From: Comamonas sp.
GTDB taxonomy: Bacteria > Pseudomonadota > Gammaproteobacteria > Burkholderiales > Burkholderiaceae_C
NCBI GenBank assembly: GCA_015478895.1
Contig: JADMKK010000008.1
Coordinates: 1 to 64,000, forward strand
Direction: 5' to 3'
DNA length: 64,000 nucleotides
Each line of letters opens with the position of its first letter. Position 1 is the first letter of the stretch. Position numbers and translations under genes: made by a program. The notes under the pieces are model-generated. The model worked only from the letters and a program-made list of their open reading frames with translations. It had not been told where the DNA came from and made no database searches. Below, one piece after another: positions 25,652 to 33,475 of this stretch.

Positions 25652-25775
25652 GTGATGACTCCCCTGTTCTTGGTGTTGTGTATGGACGGACAAACCGCAC
25701 CCAGGCGGTGCGGTTGGGGGCGATCTTAGTGGCGACGCCCGCGTTCAGGGGACGCACAAAAGACAAAAGACTTTG

Positions 25776-25920
25776 CACTGCCGCGCAGCTAGTGCGCGTG
25801 GCGGGCAGTGGTGCCCAGAGCCGCGAACCACACCCAGCAAATCTTTAAGTTGCGGTTGAGACGAAGCACGAAGCCGTAGGTACGGGACGTACGACAAGGC
25901 GCAGCCACAACGTATCCAGG
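25776..25920. other. Structured intergenic DNA of unknown role
   Basis: A nested palindrome (CACTGCC/GGGCAGTG outside, GCGCA/TGCGC inside, 25776-25810) is followed by a stretch with GTACGGGACGTAC. No ORF with an RBS was found. It may be another dispersed repeat or a transcript-end structure between the DsrE-like and TauE/SafE genes. Confidence 0.35.
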
Positions 25921-25936
25921 GTGTTTTTCTTGGTTT

Positions 25937-26245
25937 TCAGGAGCGGATGTAGGCCCAGCCGTAATGCTGCAAGCGTGCCAGCGCCAGCACGGCGGGCTCG
26001 CCCAGCACTTGCAGCGGTGTGCGGCATTCGCGTTGCAGGTGGGCGAGGGTGTTGGGGCACAGATAGGTCAGCGCGTCGGCTTGTTCGTGCGGCGTATCCA
26101 GCGCTTCGGTCACCGCCGCCGCGTTGGCCACAATGCGCACCTGGGTGTGAGGGGCAGCGCGCAGGGCGTTGACGGCATTCATGCGGGCGCGTTGCAGGCC
26201 TTCGGCATCGGGGGCGTGGAGCACGATGTGGAGCTGGGTGTTCAT
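25937..26245 (-). CDS. DsrE-family small protein
   Basis: The 102-residue product begins LHIVLHAPDAEGLQRARMNA and continues with VNALRAAPHTQVRIVANAAAV, the nucleotide-fold pattern of DsrE/DsrF-like proteins (strand, helix, then VrIVANG-like strand). A cysteine in TYLCPNT lies at the position where family members often carry a sulfur-relay cysteine. DsrE-like proteins carry persulfide sulfur between enzymes. The gene is 25 bp downstream of the dioxygenase gene on the same strand and is likely part of the same sulfur-response unit. Confidence 0.82.
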   Translation of the reverse strand: MNTQLHIVLHAPDAEGLQRARMNAVNALRAAPHTQVRIVANAAAVTEALDTPHEQADALTYLCPNTLAHLQRECRTPLQVLGEPAVLALARLQHYGWAYIRS

Positions 26246-26270
26246 GGCAGTCAGAGCTTAAGCAAGGGGG

Positions 26271-27209
26271 TTAAACAGGATTTTCACAAGCTTGCCACAC
26301 GCCATCGGGTGCGCTCGCACCTTGCAGGAAAGCGTTGATCGGCGTTTGCACATAGGTGCGGCCATCGTCCGCTGCTGGCGGCAGTTTACCGGCGCGTACG
26401 TTGACCTGTACCGCCGGCAGGATGAGCGTGGGCATGGCCAGCGTGGCATCGCGTGCGGTGCGCATGGCGACAAATTCTGCCTCGCTCACGCCGTCGCGCA
26501 CATGAATGCTGCCCTGCTTTTGCTCGGCCACGGTGCAGACGTGCTGCGCGCCACGGCCTTCGGGCGGGTAGTCGTGGCAGACGAACAAGCGCGTGGTGGC
26601 TGGCAGCGCCATCAGGCGCTGGATGGAGCGGTACAGCTGCGCGGCATCGCCGCCGGGAAAGTCCGCCCGGGCCGTGCCCACATCGGGCAAAAACAGGGTG
26701 TCGCCGGTGAAGACGGCGTCTTGCACTTGGTAGGCCATGTCTGCGGGGGTGTGGCCGGGCACGTGCAGGGCGGTGACGGTCAAGCCGCCCACTTGGAATT
26801 GCTCGCCGTCGTCGAACAGGTGGTCAAACTGGCTGCCATCGGGCAAAAAGCTGCGTTCAAAGTGAAAGATGCTGCGAAACATCTTTTGCACCGCGCGGAT
26901 GTGCACGCCAATTGCAATGCGCCCGCCCAAGTGGTGGCGAATGTGCTGCGCGCCTGACAGGTGATCGGCATGGGCATGCGTTTCCAGAATCCACTGCACT
27001 TGCCAGCCCTGCGCACGCACGTAGTCAATGACGCGGTCGCTCGATGCACTGGTCAGCGTGCCGGACTTGGGCTCAAAGTCGAGCACAGGGTCAATCACCG
27101 CCACCTGGCCGCTGGCGGTATCGGCCAGCACATAGCTGACGGTGCCGGTCACGTCGTCAAAAAAGGCTTCAATGTGCAAGCAAGAGGGGGTCATCGCGGT
27201 GGTTGGCAT
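26271..27209 (-). CDS. Metallo-beta-lactamase fold persulfide dioxygenase-like protein (Blh/ETHE1 type)
   Basis: The 312-residue protein has the metal motif ILETHAHADHLSGAQHIRHH (HxHxDH) and the later ligands LHVPGHTPADMAY and FTGDTLFLPDVGTARADFPG. The last motif (GDTLFxxDxGRxDF-like) is typical of ETHE1/PDO enzymes, which oxidise glutathione persulfide to sulfite using non-haem iron. No C-terminal rhodanese domain is present. It is divergent from a BigR-type repressor gene across a 64-bp AT-rich spacer. In Agrobacterium and Xylella the homologous Blh gene is controlled by BigR. ATG 27209 or the internal ATG 15 bases later could be the start. Confidence 0.9.
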   Translation of the reverse strand: MPTTAMTPSCLHIEAFFDDVTGTVSYVLADTASGQVAVIDPVLDFEPKSGTLTSASSDRVIDYVRAQGWQVQWILETHAHADHLSGAQHIRHHLGGRIAIGVHIRAVQKMFRSIFHFERSFLPDGSQFDHLFDDGEQFQVGGLTVTALHVPGHTPADMAYQVQDAVFTGDTLFLPDVGTARADFPGGDAAQLYRSIQRLMALPATTRLFVCHDYPPEGRGAQHVCTVAEQKQGSIHVRDGVSEAEFVAMRTARDATLAMPTLILPAVQVNVRAGKLPPAADDGRTYVQTPINAFLQGASAPDGVWQACENPV

Positions 27210-27273
27210 GTTTCAATATACTTTTAAATATAATATAAAAATTGAATTTAATTGTGTGTAAGGATGCCACAGC
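27210..27273. promoter_or_regulatory. Divergent promoter and probable BigR operator
   Basis: The spacer is almost pure A/T (TATACTTTTAAATATAATAT) with imperfect dyad symmetry and CAAT/ATTG ends. It lies between the dioxygenase gene and the repressor gene. BigR-type repressors are known to bind an AT-rich palindrome at this location. Confidence 0.6.
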
Positions 27274-27609
27274 ATGACCGCCCTCCCTGTTGATGCTCCG
27301 CCGCTAGATCTGGTGGCCCTGCGCGCCCATGCGGGCGAGGCGGTGGCGCTGCTCAAAGTGCTGGGCAATGAAGACCGCCTGATGCTGCTGTGCCAGATTG
27401 CGCAGCAGCCGCGCACCGTGGGGGAGCTGGAGCAGTTGACGGGCATCAGCCAGCCGACACTGTCACAGCAACTGGGCGTGCTGCGCCGCGAAGGGCTGGT
27501 GAGCACGGAGCGCGAGGGCAAATTCATCCGCTACCAGGCAACCGATGCCCGTGCGCTGCAGCTCATGCAGCTGGTGCACCAATTGTTTTGTGAAGGAGCA
27601 CACGCATGA
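27274..27609 (+). CDS. bigR: ArsR/SmtB-family repressor of the BigR/SqrR persulfide-sensing type
   Basis: The 111-residue winged-helix protein has the recognition helix region LTGISQPTLSQQLGVLRREG. Cysteines are at positions 40 (LMLLCQI) and 106 (LFCEG), the pair that forms the reversible di- or tetrasulfide bridge in BigR/SqrR repressors. It should repress the divergent dioxygenase gene and its own operon, and release DNA when sulfide or persulfide accumulates. Its stop overlaps the start of the next gene by 4 bases (ATGA), so it heads an operon with the two YeeE/YedE genes. The symbol is based on cysteine placement and gene order. Confidence 0.9.
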   Translation: MTALPVDAPPLDLVALRAHAGEAVALLKVLGNEDRLMLLCQIAQQPRTVGELEQLTGISQPTLSQQLGVLRREGLVSTEREGKFIRYQATDARALQLMQLVHQLFCEGAHA

Positions 27610-28052
27610 GCATTGCCTGGGAACTGTTCACGCCCGGCACATCGCTGGCTGGTGGCGTGTTGATTGGGGTGGCGGCCGCCATCATGGTGGTACTGCTGGG
27701 CCGCATTGCGGGTATCAGCGGCATCGTCGGTGGCTTGCTGCAAGCAGGCACTTGGCGCAGCACGGCGCAATGGGGCTGGCGGGCGGCGTTCGTGGCGGGG
27801 CTGCTGGCCGCGCCACTGGTGTGGCAGCTGTGGGCGCCGTTGCCCGAGGTGTCGATGCCCAGCAACCCGCTGCTCATCATTGCCGCCGGGTTGCTGGTGG
27901 GTTTTGGTACGCGCTTGGGTTCGGGTTGCACCAGTGGGCATGGCGTGTGCGGGCTGTCGCGCCTGTCGCTGCGCTCATTGACTGCGACGCTGGTGTTTAT
28001 GGCCACGGGTGCCGGCACGGTGTTCGTGCTGCGCCATATGGTGGGGACTTAA
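27606..28052 (+). CDS. YeeE/YedE-family membrane protein, first half-transporter (PmpA-like)
   Basis: The 148-residue product has about four hydrophobic helices and the family motif GTRLGSGCTSGHGVCGLSRL with its conserved cysteines, which in YeeE transporters relay thiosulfate-type sulfur compounds. It is a half-length form, paired with a second half-length protein encoded 3 bp downstream. BigR operons elsewhere contain the same PmpA/PmpB pair. The likely role is moving a sulfur species across the inner membrane. Translation is coupled to bigR through a 4-base overlap. Confidence 0.88.
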   Translation: MSIAWELFTPGTSLAGGVLIGVAAAIMVVLLGRIAGISGIVGGLLQAGTWRSTAQWGWRAAFVAGLLAAPLVWQLWAPLPEVSMPSNPLLIIAAGLLVGFGTRLGSGCTSGHGVCGLSRLSLRSLTATLVFMATGAGTVFVLRHMVGT

Positions 28053-28055
28053 AGC

Positions 28056-28484
28056 ATGCAGATTTTGATTGCCTTGATCGCAGGGCTGGTGTTTGGTCTG
28101 GGGCTCATCCTCTCGGGCATGGGCAATCCTGCCAAAGTGCAAAACTTTCTCGATGTGTTCGGGCATTGGGACCCTTCGCTGGGCTTGGTGATGGGTGGTG
28201 CGATTGCGGTGGGGCTGGTGGCATTCACCTGGGCCAAAAAGCGCCATACCTCGCTGCTGGGAGAGTCGATGCAGCTGCCCACCAGCGCAGTGATCGACCG
28301 CAAGCTGCTTACCGGCGCGGCCATGTTTGGCGTGGGCTGGGGGCTGGCAGGCTTTTGCCCCGGCCCGGCGGTGATGAATCTGGCGACCGGCCACAGCGAA
28401 GTCTGGCTGTTCGTGGCCGCCATGGTAGTGGGCATGCTGGCGCAGCATGCAGCGGCGCGGCGAGAGGAGTTACAAGTTAAATAG
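28056..28484 (+). CDS. YeeE/YedE-family membrane protein, second half-transporter (PmpB-like)
   Basis: The 142-residue product starts with hydrophobic LIALIAGLVFGLGLILSGMG and has the second family motif GVGWGLAGFCPGPAVMNLAT with one conserved cysteine. Together with the preceding protein it would rebuild a full YeeE-like fold. It begins 3 bp after the first half gene, so the two are certainly co-translated. Its TAG stop (28482-28484) lies at the very edge of a dispersed repeat. Confidence 0.88.
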   Translation: MQILIALIAGLVFGLGLILSGMGNPAKVQNFLDVFGHWDPSLGLVMGGAIAVGLVAFTWAKKRHTSLLGESMQLPTSAVIDRKLLTGAAMFGVGWGLAGFCPGPAVMNLATGHSEVWLFVAAMVVGMLAQHAAARREELQVK

Positions 28485-28520
28485 GCCTCTAGCCCTTATG
28501 GGGAAAGGGCTGGTAGCTAT
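28483..28520 (+). repeat. Short palindromic dispersed repeat, copy 7
   Basis: AGGCCTCTAGCCCTTATG and AAAGGGCTGGTAGCTAT form the copy. Its first bases overlap the stop codon of the preceding YeeE/YedE gene. Confidence 0.8.
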
Positions 28521-28639
28521 CAAAGCCTTGGTGCGTACTCGCCGTTGGCGGGCACGCCATGGTTGGGATGCGCTACCGCTGATCGCTGGGGCTTTCTAAA
28601 ATGCCTGTTAACTTTGCCATTTGACAAGAAAGACGAACG

Positions 28640-29467
28640 ATGACGAACGCAGCCCTGCAAGCGCGCTACGGAAATGAAGCGCCCGGCCTGACTTTGCCTA
28701 ATCTGCCCGCGCTGGATGCCATGCTGGGCCACCGCTCGGTGCGCCACTTTCTGCGCGATGCCTTGCCTGCCCACACTATCGAAACCTTGGTCGCCGCAGC
28801 CCAATCGGCACCGACATCGTCGAACCTGCAAACCTGGAGCGTGGTTGCGGTCGAATCGCAAGAGCGCCGCGACGCTTTGGCCAATCTGGTCGGCCCGCAA
28901 AAGCATTTGGGCATCGCTCCGCTGGTGCTGGTTTTTTTGGCCGATCTCTCGCGCATTGAGCGCCTGGGCCAATCTCAGGCGCGAGACCCGGTCGGCCTGC
29001 ATTATCTGGATACCTTCTTGATGGGCGTGATCGATGCAGCCTTGGCTGCACAGAACGCCGTGGTCGCTGCCGAGGCCATGGGTCTGGGCACCGTCTATGT
29101 GGGCGGCATGCGCAACCAGCCCGAAGAAGTGGCCAAGGTGCTGGGCACACCGAAAAATGTGTTCCCCGTATTTGGCCTGGTCGTCGGCCACCCTGATCCG
29201 GCCCGCCCCGCACAAGTCAAACCGCGTTTGCCGCAAAGTGCTGTGCTGCACCGCGAGCAGTATCAGGTGCCCGCCGATCAGCACGAAGAAATCGGCAACT
29301 ACAACGAAGCCCTGCGCACCTTCATGCGCACCAATGGGATGAAGGAAGTGGACTGGAGCGCCCAAGTGGTCGAGCGTTTGAGCACGCCCGAGGCGCTGAC
29401 AGGGCGCCATCGCCTGTTTGAGGCCTTGAAGAACGCGGGCTTTAGCTATACCGACATCGAAGGCTGA
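28640..29467 (+). CDS. NfsA/Frp-type NADPH-dependent flavin/nitro-reductase
   Basis: The 275-residue product has the nitroreductase FMN-binding start LGHRSVRHFLRDALPAHTIE and SAPTSSNLQTWSVVAV. It also has GTVYVGGMRNQPEEVAKVLG and FPVFGLVVGHPDP, which place it with the NfsA/FRP group. It should be an FMN homodimer that reduces nitroaromatics, quinones or flavin by NADPH. ATG 28640 follows an AAGAAAGACGA sequence, a weak ribosome binding site. A strong terminator follows, so it is probably monocistronic. Confidence 0.92.
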   Translation: MTNAALQARYGNEAPGLTLPNLPALDAMLGHRSVRHFLRDALPAHTIETLVAAAQSAPTSSNLQTWSVVAVESQERRDALANLVGPQKHLGIAPLVLVFLADLSRIERLGQSQARDPVGLHYLDTFLMGVIDAALAAQNAVVAAEAMGLGTVYVGGMRNQPEEVAKVLGTPKNVFPVFGLVVGHPDPARPAQVKPRLPQSAVLHREQYQVPADQHEEIGNYNEALRTFMRTNGMKEVDWSAQVVERLSTPEALTGRHRLFEALKNAGFSYTDIEG

Positions 29468-29489
29468 GCGCACCAGCTCTTTGGAAGCC

Positions 29490-29515
29490 AGGCGCTGCGT
29501 GCAGCGCCTTTTTGT
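29490..29515 (+). terminator. Rho-independent terminator of the nitroreductase gene
   Basis: AGGCGCTGC and GCAGCGCCT form a 9-bp stem around GT, followed by TTTTG on the plus strand, about 25 bp after the stop. Confidence 0.8.
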
Positions 29516-29530
29516 TGCGCGGTATCTGGC

Positions 29531-29788
29531 CTAGAACCCAGCATGGCGTCGAGACTGTCCTGGGGCGAGGGTTGCCATTGGTAGCCGGCCAATGAGCGTC
29601 AACGAGCTTTGCCTGATCTTGGCGCGCGCCTGCAAACCCAGCGGCAGGCTGGTGGTGCTGGAGAACGAGGCGTAACTGGCATCGGCCTGCAGCACATAGC
29701 GGCCGCGGCGTGCGGCGCTGGTGCAGGTCAGCAGCAGGCTGCCAGTGGCCAAGGTGCTGAGCTTACGGGTGCGAGCCAAGGTATGCAT
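29531..29788 (-). CDS. Small putative exported protein, 85 aa, function unknown
   Basis: The product starts MHTLARTRKLSTLATGSLLL and continues TCTSA, which looks like a signal peptide or lipoprotein leader (basic start, hydrophobic core, then Ala). The mature part has no recognisable domain. It starts 7 bases after the amidohydrolase stop codon on the same strand, so it is likely translated from the same transcript. I do not recognise the family, and it could be a chance ORF. The position and leader-like start are the only support. Confidence 0.5.
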   Translation of the reverse strand: MHTLARTRKLSTLATGSLLLTCTSAARRGRYVLQADASYASFSSTTSLPLGLQARAKIRQSSLTLIGRLPMATLAPGQSRRHAGF

Positions 29789-29795
29789 GGCGTGT

Positions 29796-31271
29796 TTACA
29801 GGGTGTTTTTGTGAATCTTCCCGCCTTTCATGATCAGGCGCAGGTGCTGTGCGGGGTCGGCCAGAAAATCGAGGCTGATGGCAGGGTCGCCATCGGCCAG
29901 TAGCAAGTCGGCCCAGGCGCCGGCAGTGATACGGCCCAGCACGCCGGGATAAGGGTTGCGTTCACCCGACATGCCGAGCAATTCTCCGTTTACCCCGGTG
30001 GCTTGGCTCAGCAGCGTCAGCGGGTCGTAAAAGCGGGTTAACTTGGCCAGTTGCTTGCCTTGGGTGTGGGTGCTCTTGGGGTTGAACAGTACGTCCGTGC
30101 CCCAGCCGGTTTTAATGCCGTATTTCTGCGCCAACGCATACGCATGGACGGTGCCTTGCGCCACCTGTGCCTGGCTGGCGCGGCGCGCAGGATCTGGGTA
30201 GGGGTTGCTGTCTTCGTCCTGCAAAAAGGGCTGCAAGCTCCACCACACGCCCTCATCGCGCATCATGCGCACACTGGCTTCATCGGCCAGCTGGCCGTGT
30301 TCAATGCATTTGACGCCTGCGCGAATGGCCCGCTGGATGCCTTTGGGCGTGTAGACGTGCGTCATCACATAGGTGTTCCAGTCGCTGGCCGCTTCCACCC
30401 CAGCACGCAGCTCGCGCTCGGTAAATTGGGTGCTGTCCAATGGGTCGTACAGCGATGCGACACCGCCGCCAGCCAGCATTTTGATCTGCGTGGCGCCCAG
30501 CATCAGTTGCTCCCGCACGCGGCGCAGCACTTGGGCTTCTCCATCGGCAATCATGGCCACGCCAGTACGCTCCACCAGGCTGAGCGGGCCGTTGTCGGCC
30601 GCCGGGATATCGCTGCGCAAGCGGAAGTCACCATGGCCCGAAGTCTGCGAAATCATGGCCCCGCTGGGGAAGATGCGCGGGCCGTCTACCAAACCCTCGT
30701 CAATGGCACGCTTGAGCGCAAACGACGGCCCACCGGCATCACGCACGGAGGTAAAGCCCCGCAGCAAGGTACGTTGGGCTTCTTGCGCCGCGACCAGATA
30801 CAGATAACCCAGGTCAGCAGACATGGCCGTCAGCTGCGAGATGCCCGCCAGCATGGTGTGCCAGTGCACATCAATCAGCCCGGGCATCAGCAGCTTGCCT
30901 TTGCAATCCAGTTGCTGTGCGCCCTCCACCGTGGTAGATGCAGGCAGCACCTCGGCAATGCGCTGGTCTTTCACCAGCACCTGCAGCCCTTGCTGCACCG
31001 CTTTGCCGCTGCCATCAAACAGGCGCAAGTTGTGCAGCAGCAAAGGACGTGCGGGGTCAAAATCCACCAGATGGTTCACGGCCTGCGCGGCGACTGGCAG
31101 CGCAAACGGTGCCAGCATGGCGGCGGCACCGCCCAGAAAATGGCGGCGCGACAGGTCTTCGGTCACGCGCAGGTGCAGCCTCTGGCACATGGGGCTGCTG
31201 CAAGGACAGGCTTGCGCACGAATAGGGCCAAAACGCCAAGGTAGCGGCGCGCTCCCGGAAAAATCAGTCAT
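29796..31271 (-). CDS. Tat-exported metal-dependent amidohydrolase (imidazolonepropionase/prolidase-like)
   Basis: The 491-residue protein has the amidohydrolase metal motif KLLMPGLIDVHWHTMLAGI (HxH) and the later metal-ligand His in YVMTHVYTPKGI and CIEHGQL. Its active-site aspartate is in GWGTDVLFN. It probably hydrolyses a peptide-like or cyclic amide. Around residues 40-60 it has SRRHFLGGAAAMLAPFALPV, a twin-arginine (Tat) signal with an unusually long n-region that includes a CPC...C cluster. Start 31271 is chosen because GAGGGAG lies just upstream. The location is expected to be periplasmic. A small exported protein gene follows directly. Confidence 0.88.
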   Translation of the reverse strand: MTDFSGSAPLPWRFGPIRAQACPCSSPMCQRLHLRVTEDLSRRHFLGGAAAMLAPFALPVAAQAVNHLVDFDPARPLLLHNLRLFDGSGKAVQQGLQVLVKDQRIAEVLPASTTVEGAQQLDCKGKLLMPGLIDVHWHTMLAGISQLTAMSADLGYLYLVAAQEAQRTLLRGFTSVRDAGGPSFALKRAIDEGLVDGPRIFPSGAMISQTSGHGDFRLRSDIPAADNGPLSLVERTGVAMIADGEAQVLRRVREQLMLGATQIKMLAGGGVASLYDPLDSTQFTERELRAGVEAASDWNTYVMTHVYTPKGIQRAIRAGVKCIEHGQLADEASVRMMRDEGVWWSLQPFLQDEDSNPYPDPARRASQAQVAQGTVHAYALAQKYGIKTGWGTDVLFNPKSTHTQGKQLAKLTRFYDPLTLLSQATGVNGELLGMSGERNPYPGVLGRITAGAWADLLLADGDPAISLDFLADPAQHLRLIMKGGKIHKNTL

Positions 31272-31395
31272 GGATAAATTCTCCCTCAAAGCCAAGGCCG
31301 AAAGCAGCGTGCCGTTTTAGGTGTCGGTGGTTCAACATGCGCGTGGGCTTGCAGCTTGCCGCATCGCTGAGCACCCACACCCACTATTGCGGTGC

Positions 31396-31782
31396 TTACT
31401 CTAGCCCGCTGATCTTCCAGCCGCCATCAGCTTGCTGGCAAAACCAGACCTTCCAGGACTCATGGCTGTTGCGCTGGCTGACTTTGGCTGAGAGCAGGCG
31501 GCACTGCCCTGCTGCGCGGGTGGTGACGGCCGCGCTGGGCGTAACTTCTACCTGTACCGGTGCCCGGTTGGCGCGGGGTGTGCTGCTCCAGGCTTGCACG
31601 GTATCTGCAGCACCCGTATTCAAAGTCTGGCCAATGAAGGTCTTGAAACCGGGAACATCTTTGGCCGGGATGTGTATCAGCACCGACTGGTTGAGCTGCA
31701 CATAAGGCATGGCCTGGGCATGCAGCGGAATGAAGAGGGCAGCAGTGATGCAGGCAGTGAGGTAGGCGGTGAAATTTTTCAT
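31396..31782 (-). CDS. Small exported protein resembling surface-antigen type outer-membrane proteins
   Basis: From ATG 31782 the 128-residue product has a signal peptide (MKNFTAYLTACITAALFIPL, cleaved after HAQA). A cysteine pair lies in the C-terminal half (GQCRLLSAKVS and WKVWFCQQADGGWKI). This spacing and the closing CxxxDGxW pattern resemble the C-terminal domain of RT0821/17-kDa surface-antigen proteins, in which the two cysteines form a disulfide. The likely location is the periplasm or outer membrane. It is a single gene between the amidohydrolase and ybeY units. Function is unknown and the family match is tentative. Confidence 0.65.
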   Translation of the reverse strand: MKNFTAYLTACITAALFIPLHAQAMPYVQLNQSVLIHIPAKDVPGFKTFIGQTLNTGAADTVQAWSSTPRANRAPVQVEVTPSAAVTTRAAGQCRLLSAKVSQRNSHESWKVWFCQQADGGWKISGLE

Positions 31783-31909
31783 GCCTGCGATGGTGACACA
31801 GGCGCTGGGCGCAGCCTGCGCCCAAGGCACCAAAGCCATGCAAATTGCGGCATTGACTGTCAGCGGCTGCGCAGGAATTGCGACGGGCGGTAGGTCATGT
31901 CAACGAGAA

Positions 31910-31930
31910 AAGGCTCCATGCAGGAGCCTT
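31910..31930 (-). terminator. Rho-independent terminator of the phoH-ybeY unit
   Basis: AAGGCTCC and GGAGCCTT form an 8-bp stem around ATGCA. On the minus strand it is followed by TTCTCG, about 40 bp after the ybeY stop. The T-tract is short. Confidence 0.6.
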
Positions 31931-31968
31931 GGGGGGAGAGGGCTGTCGTCCAGCGTAAGGGCGCTGCT

Positions 31969-32430
31969 TCAGTCTTGCGCGTAGGGGTCTGCAAACCCCA
32001 TTTCTTCCATGATTTCCGTCTCGTAGGCTTCCATCTCGTCGGCGTCGGCTTCGCTGGTTTCGTGGTCCCAGCCTTGGGCGTGCAGCGTGCCGTGCACGAT
32101 CATGTGGGCATAGTGCTCTTGGAGCGTCTTGTTTTGCTCCTGCGCCTCACGCTCAATGACAGGACCACAGATCACCAGATCAGCCTGCACAGTAGGCTCG
32201 TACTGGTAATTGAAGGTCAGCACATTGGTGGCGTAGTCTTTTTTGCGGTACTGCAGATTCAGCGCCTGCCCCTCTTCGATACCGACGATGCGCACAGCCA
32301 TTTCAGCGTCCACCGCCAGGGCATGCTGGATCCACTGGGTGACTTTTGCTTCGGTCAGTAAAGCACGGTGCGCGGCTTCGTTATCGAAAGTGCCGAACTG
32401 CAGGGAAAGATCGAGATGATTCAAAGACAT
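31969..32430 (-). CDS. ybeY: Endoribonuclease YbeY (16S rRNA 3'-end maturation)
   Basis: The 153-residue product has the metal-binding motif MIVHGTLHAQGWDHETSEAD (H-x3-H-x5-H), the YbeY signature. It lacks the usual GYDH tyrosine, having Trp instead. The central NLQYRKKDYATNVLTFNY also matches the family. YbeY is a zinc endoribonuclease in ribosome quality control and 16S rRNA maturation. It follows phoH on the same strand, the standard phoH-ybeY pairing. A dispersed repeat lies within the 52-bp gap and its AAGGG is the only Shine-Dalgarno-like sequence, 12 bases from the ATG. Confidence 0.95.
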   Translation of the reverse strand: MSLNHLDLSLQFGTFDNEAAHRALLTEAKVTQWIQHALAVDAEMAVRIVGIEEGQALNLQYRKKDYATNVLTFNYQYEPTVQADLVICGPVIEREAQEQNKTLQEHYAHMIVHGTLHAQGWDHETSEADADEMEAYETEIMEEMGFADPYAQD

Positions 32431-32433
32431 TTT

Positions 32434-32470
32434 GGGGTCTAGCCCTTATGGTGCAAGGGCTAGTAGCTAT
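32434..32470 (+). repeat. Short palindromic dispersed repeat, copy 8
   Basis: GGGGTCTAGCCCTTATG and CAAGGGCTAGTAGCTAT form a well-conserved copy. It fills the phoH-ybeY gap and ends 3 bases before the ybeY start codon. Confidence 0.85.
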
Positions 32471-32482
32471 CAATAAGTTTTT

Positions 32483-33424
32483 TTAGATGCGGCTGCGGCC
32501 ACTGGCGTCGTAGGCATCGACAATGCGCGCCACCATCGGGTGGCGCACCACGTCCACGGTGGTGAAGCGGTTGATCGAGATGCCCTGCACGCGCTTGAGC
32601 ACGCGCTCGGCATCGATCAGGCCGCTCATGGCACCCTTGGGCAGGTCGATCTGACTGACATCGCCCGTGACCACCGCCTTGGCGCCAAAGCCGATGCGGG
32701 TCAGAAACATTTTCATCTGCTCGGGCGTGGTGTTTTGCGCTTCGTCCAAGATGACAAACGCGTTGTTCAGCGTGCGCCCGCGCATAAAGGCCAAAGGTGC
32801 AATTTCCAGCGCGTTGCGCTCGAAAGCTTTTTGCACTTTCTCGTAACCCATCAGGTCGTACAGCGCGTCGTACAGGGGGCGCAGATAGGGATCGACCTTT
32901 TGCGTCAGATCGCCTGGCAAAAAGCCCAGACGTTCACCCGCTTCCACGGCGGGGCGCGTCAGCACAATGCGCTGCACGGCGCTGCGCTCCAGCGCATCCA
33001 CCGCGCTGGCCACGGCCAGATAGGTTTTGCCCGTACCCGCCGGGCCAATGCCGAAGGTGATGTCGTGCGCGGCAATGTTTTGCAGGTACAGCGCCTGGTT
33101 GGGCGTGCGTGCGCGCAGGTCGGTGCGGCGGGTGGTCAGCTGAACGGCATCGGGGTTCACCTCGATCATCTCGGCGTCCCCAGCCAGCATGAGCTGCAGG
33201 GTTTCTTCCTTGATGGGGCGATCGGCTTGCTCGTACAGCGCCTGAAGCAGTTCCATGGCTTGCTGGGCTTTGGCCTTGAGGCCGTCCACCTTGAACTGCT
33301 CGTGGCGGTGTGCAATTTTGACCTGCAGACCCGTTTCAATGGTGCGCAAATGCGCGTCAGCCGGACCACAAAGGTTGCCCAGGCGAAGGTTGTTGTGCGG
33401 TGTAAAAGTGTGGCGCAAGATCAC
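32483..33424 (-). CDS. phoH: PhoH-like ATPase
   Basis: The 313-residue protein has Walker A in [20 protein letters not shown] (about residue 128) and Walker B in [20 protein letters not shown], which define the PhoH family of P-loop ATPases. It is thought to act with YbeY in RNA metabolism. A GTG start at 33424 (GTG ATC TTG CGC, with AAGGGA 9 bases upstream) is preferred over the long extension in the track, because homology begins at [11 protein letters not shown]. It is divergent from ruvA, with only 51 bp between them. Confidence 0.92.
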   Translation of the reverse strand: MILRHTFTPHNNLRLGNLCGPADAHLRTIETGLQVKIAHRHEQFKVDGLKAKAQQAMELLQALYEQADRPIKEETLQLMLAGDAEMIEVNPDAVQLTTRRTDLRARTPNQALYLQNIAAHDITFGIGPAGTGKTYLAVASAVDALERSAVQRIVLTRPAVEAGERLGFLPGDLTQKVDPYLRPLYDALYDLMGYEKVQKAFERNALEIAPLAFMRGRTLNNAFVILDEAQNTTPEQMKMFLTRIGFGAKAVVTGDVSQIDLPKGAMSGLIDAERVLKRVQGISINRFTTVDVVRHPMVARIVDAYDASGRSRI

Positions 33425-33475
33425 GCTGATAATTCCCTTAAGGAAGGCTGCCGCTGGTGGCGGCAAAGGATCGCA

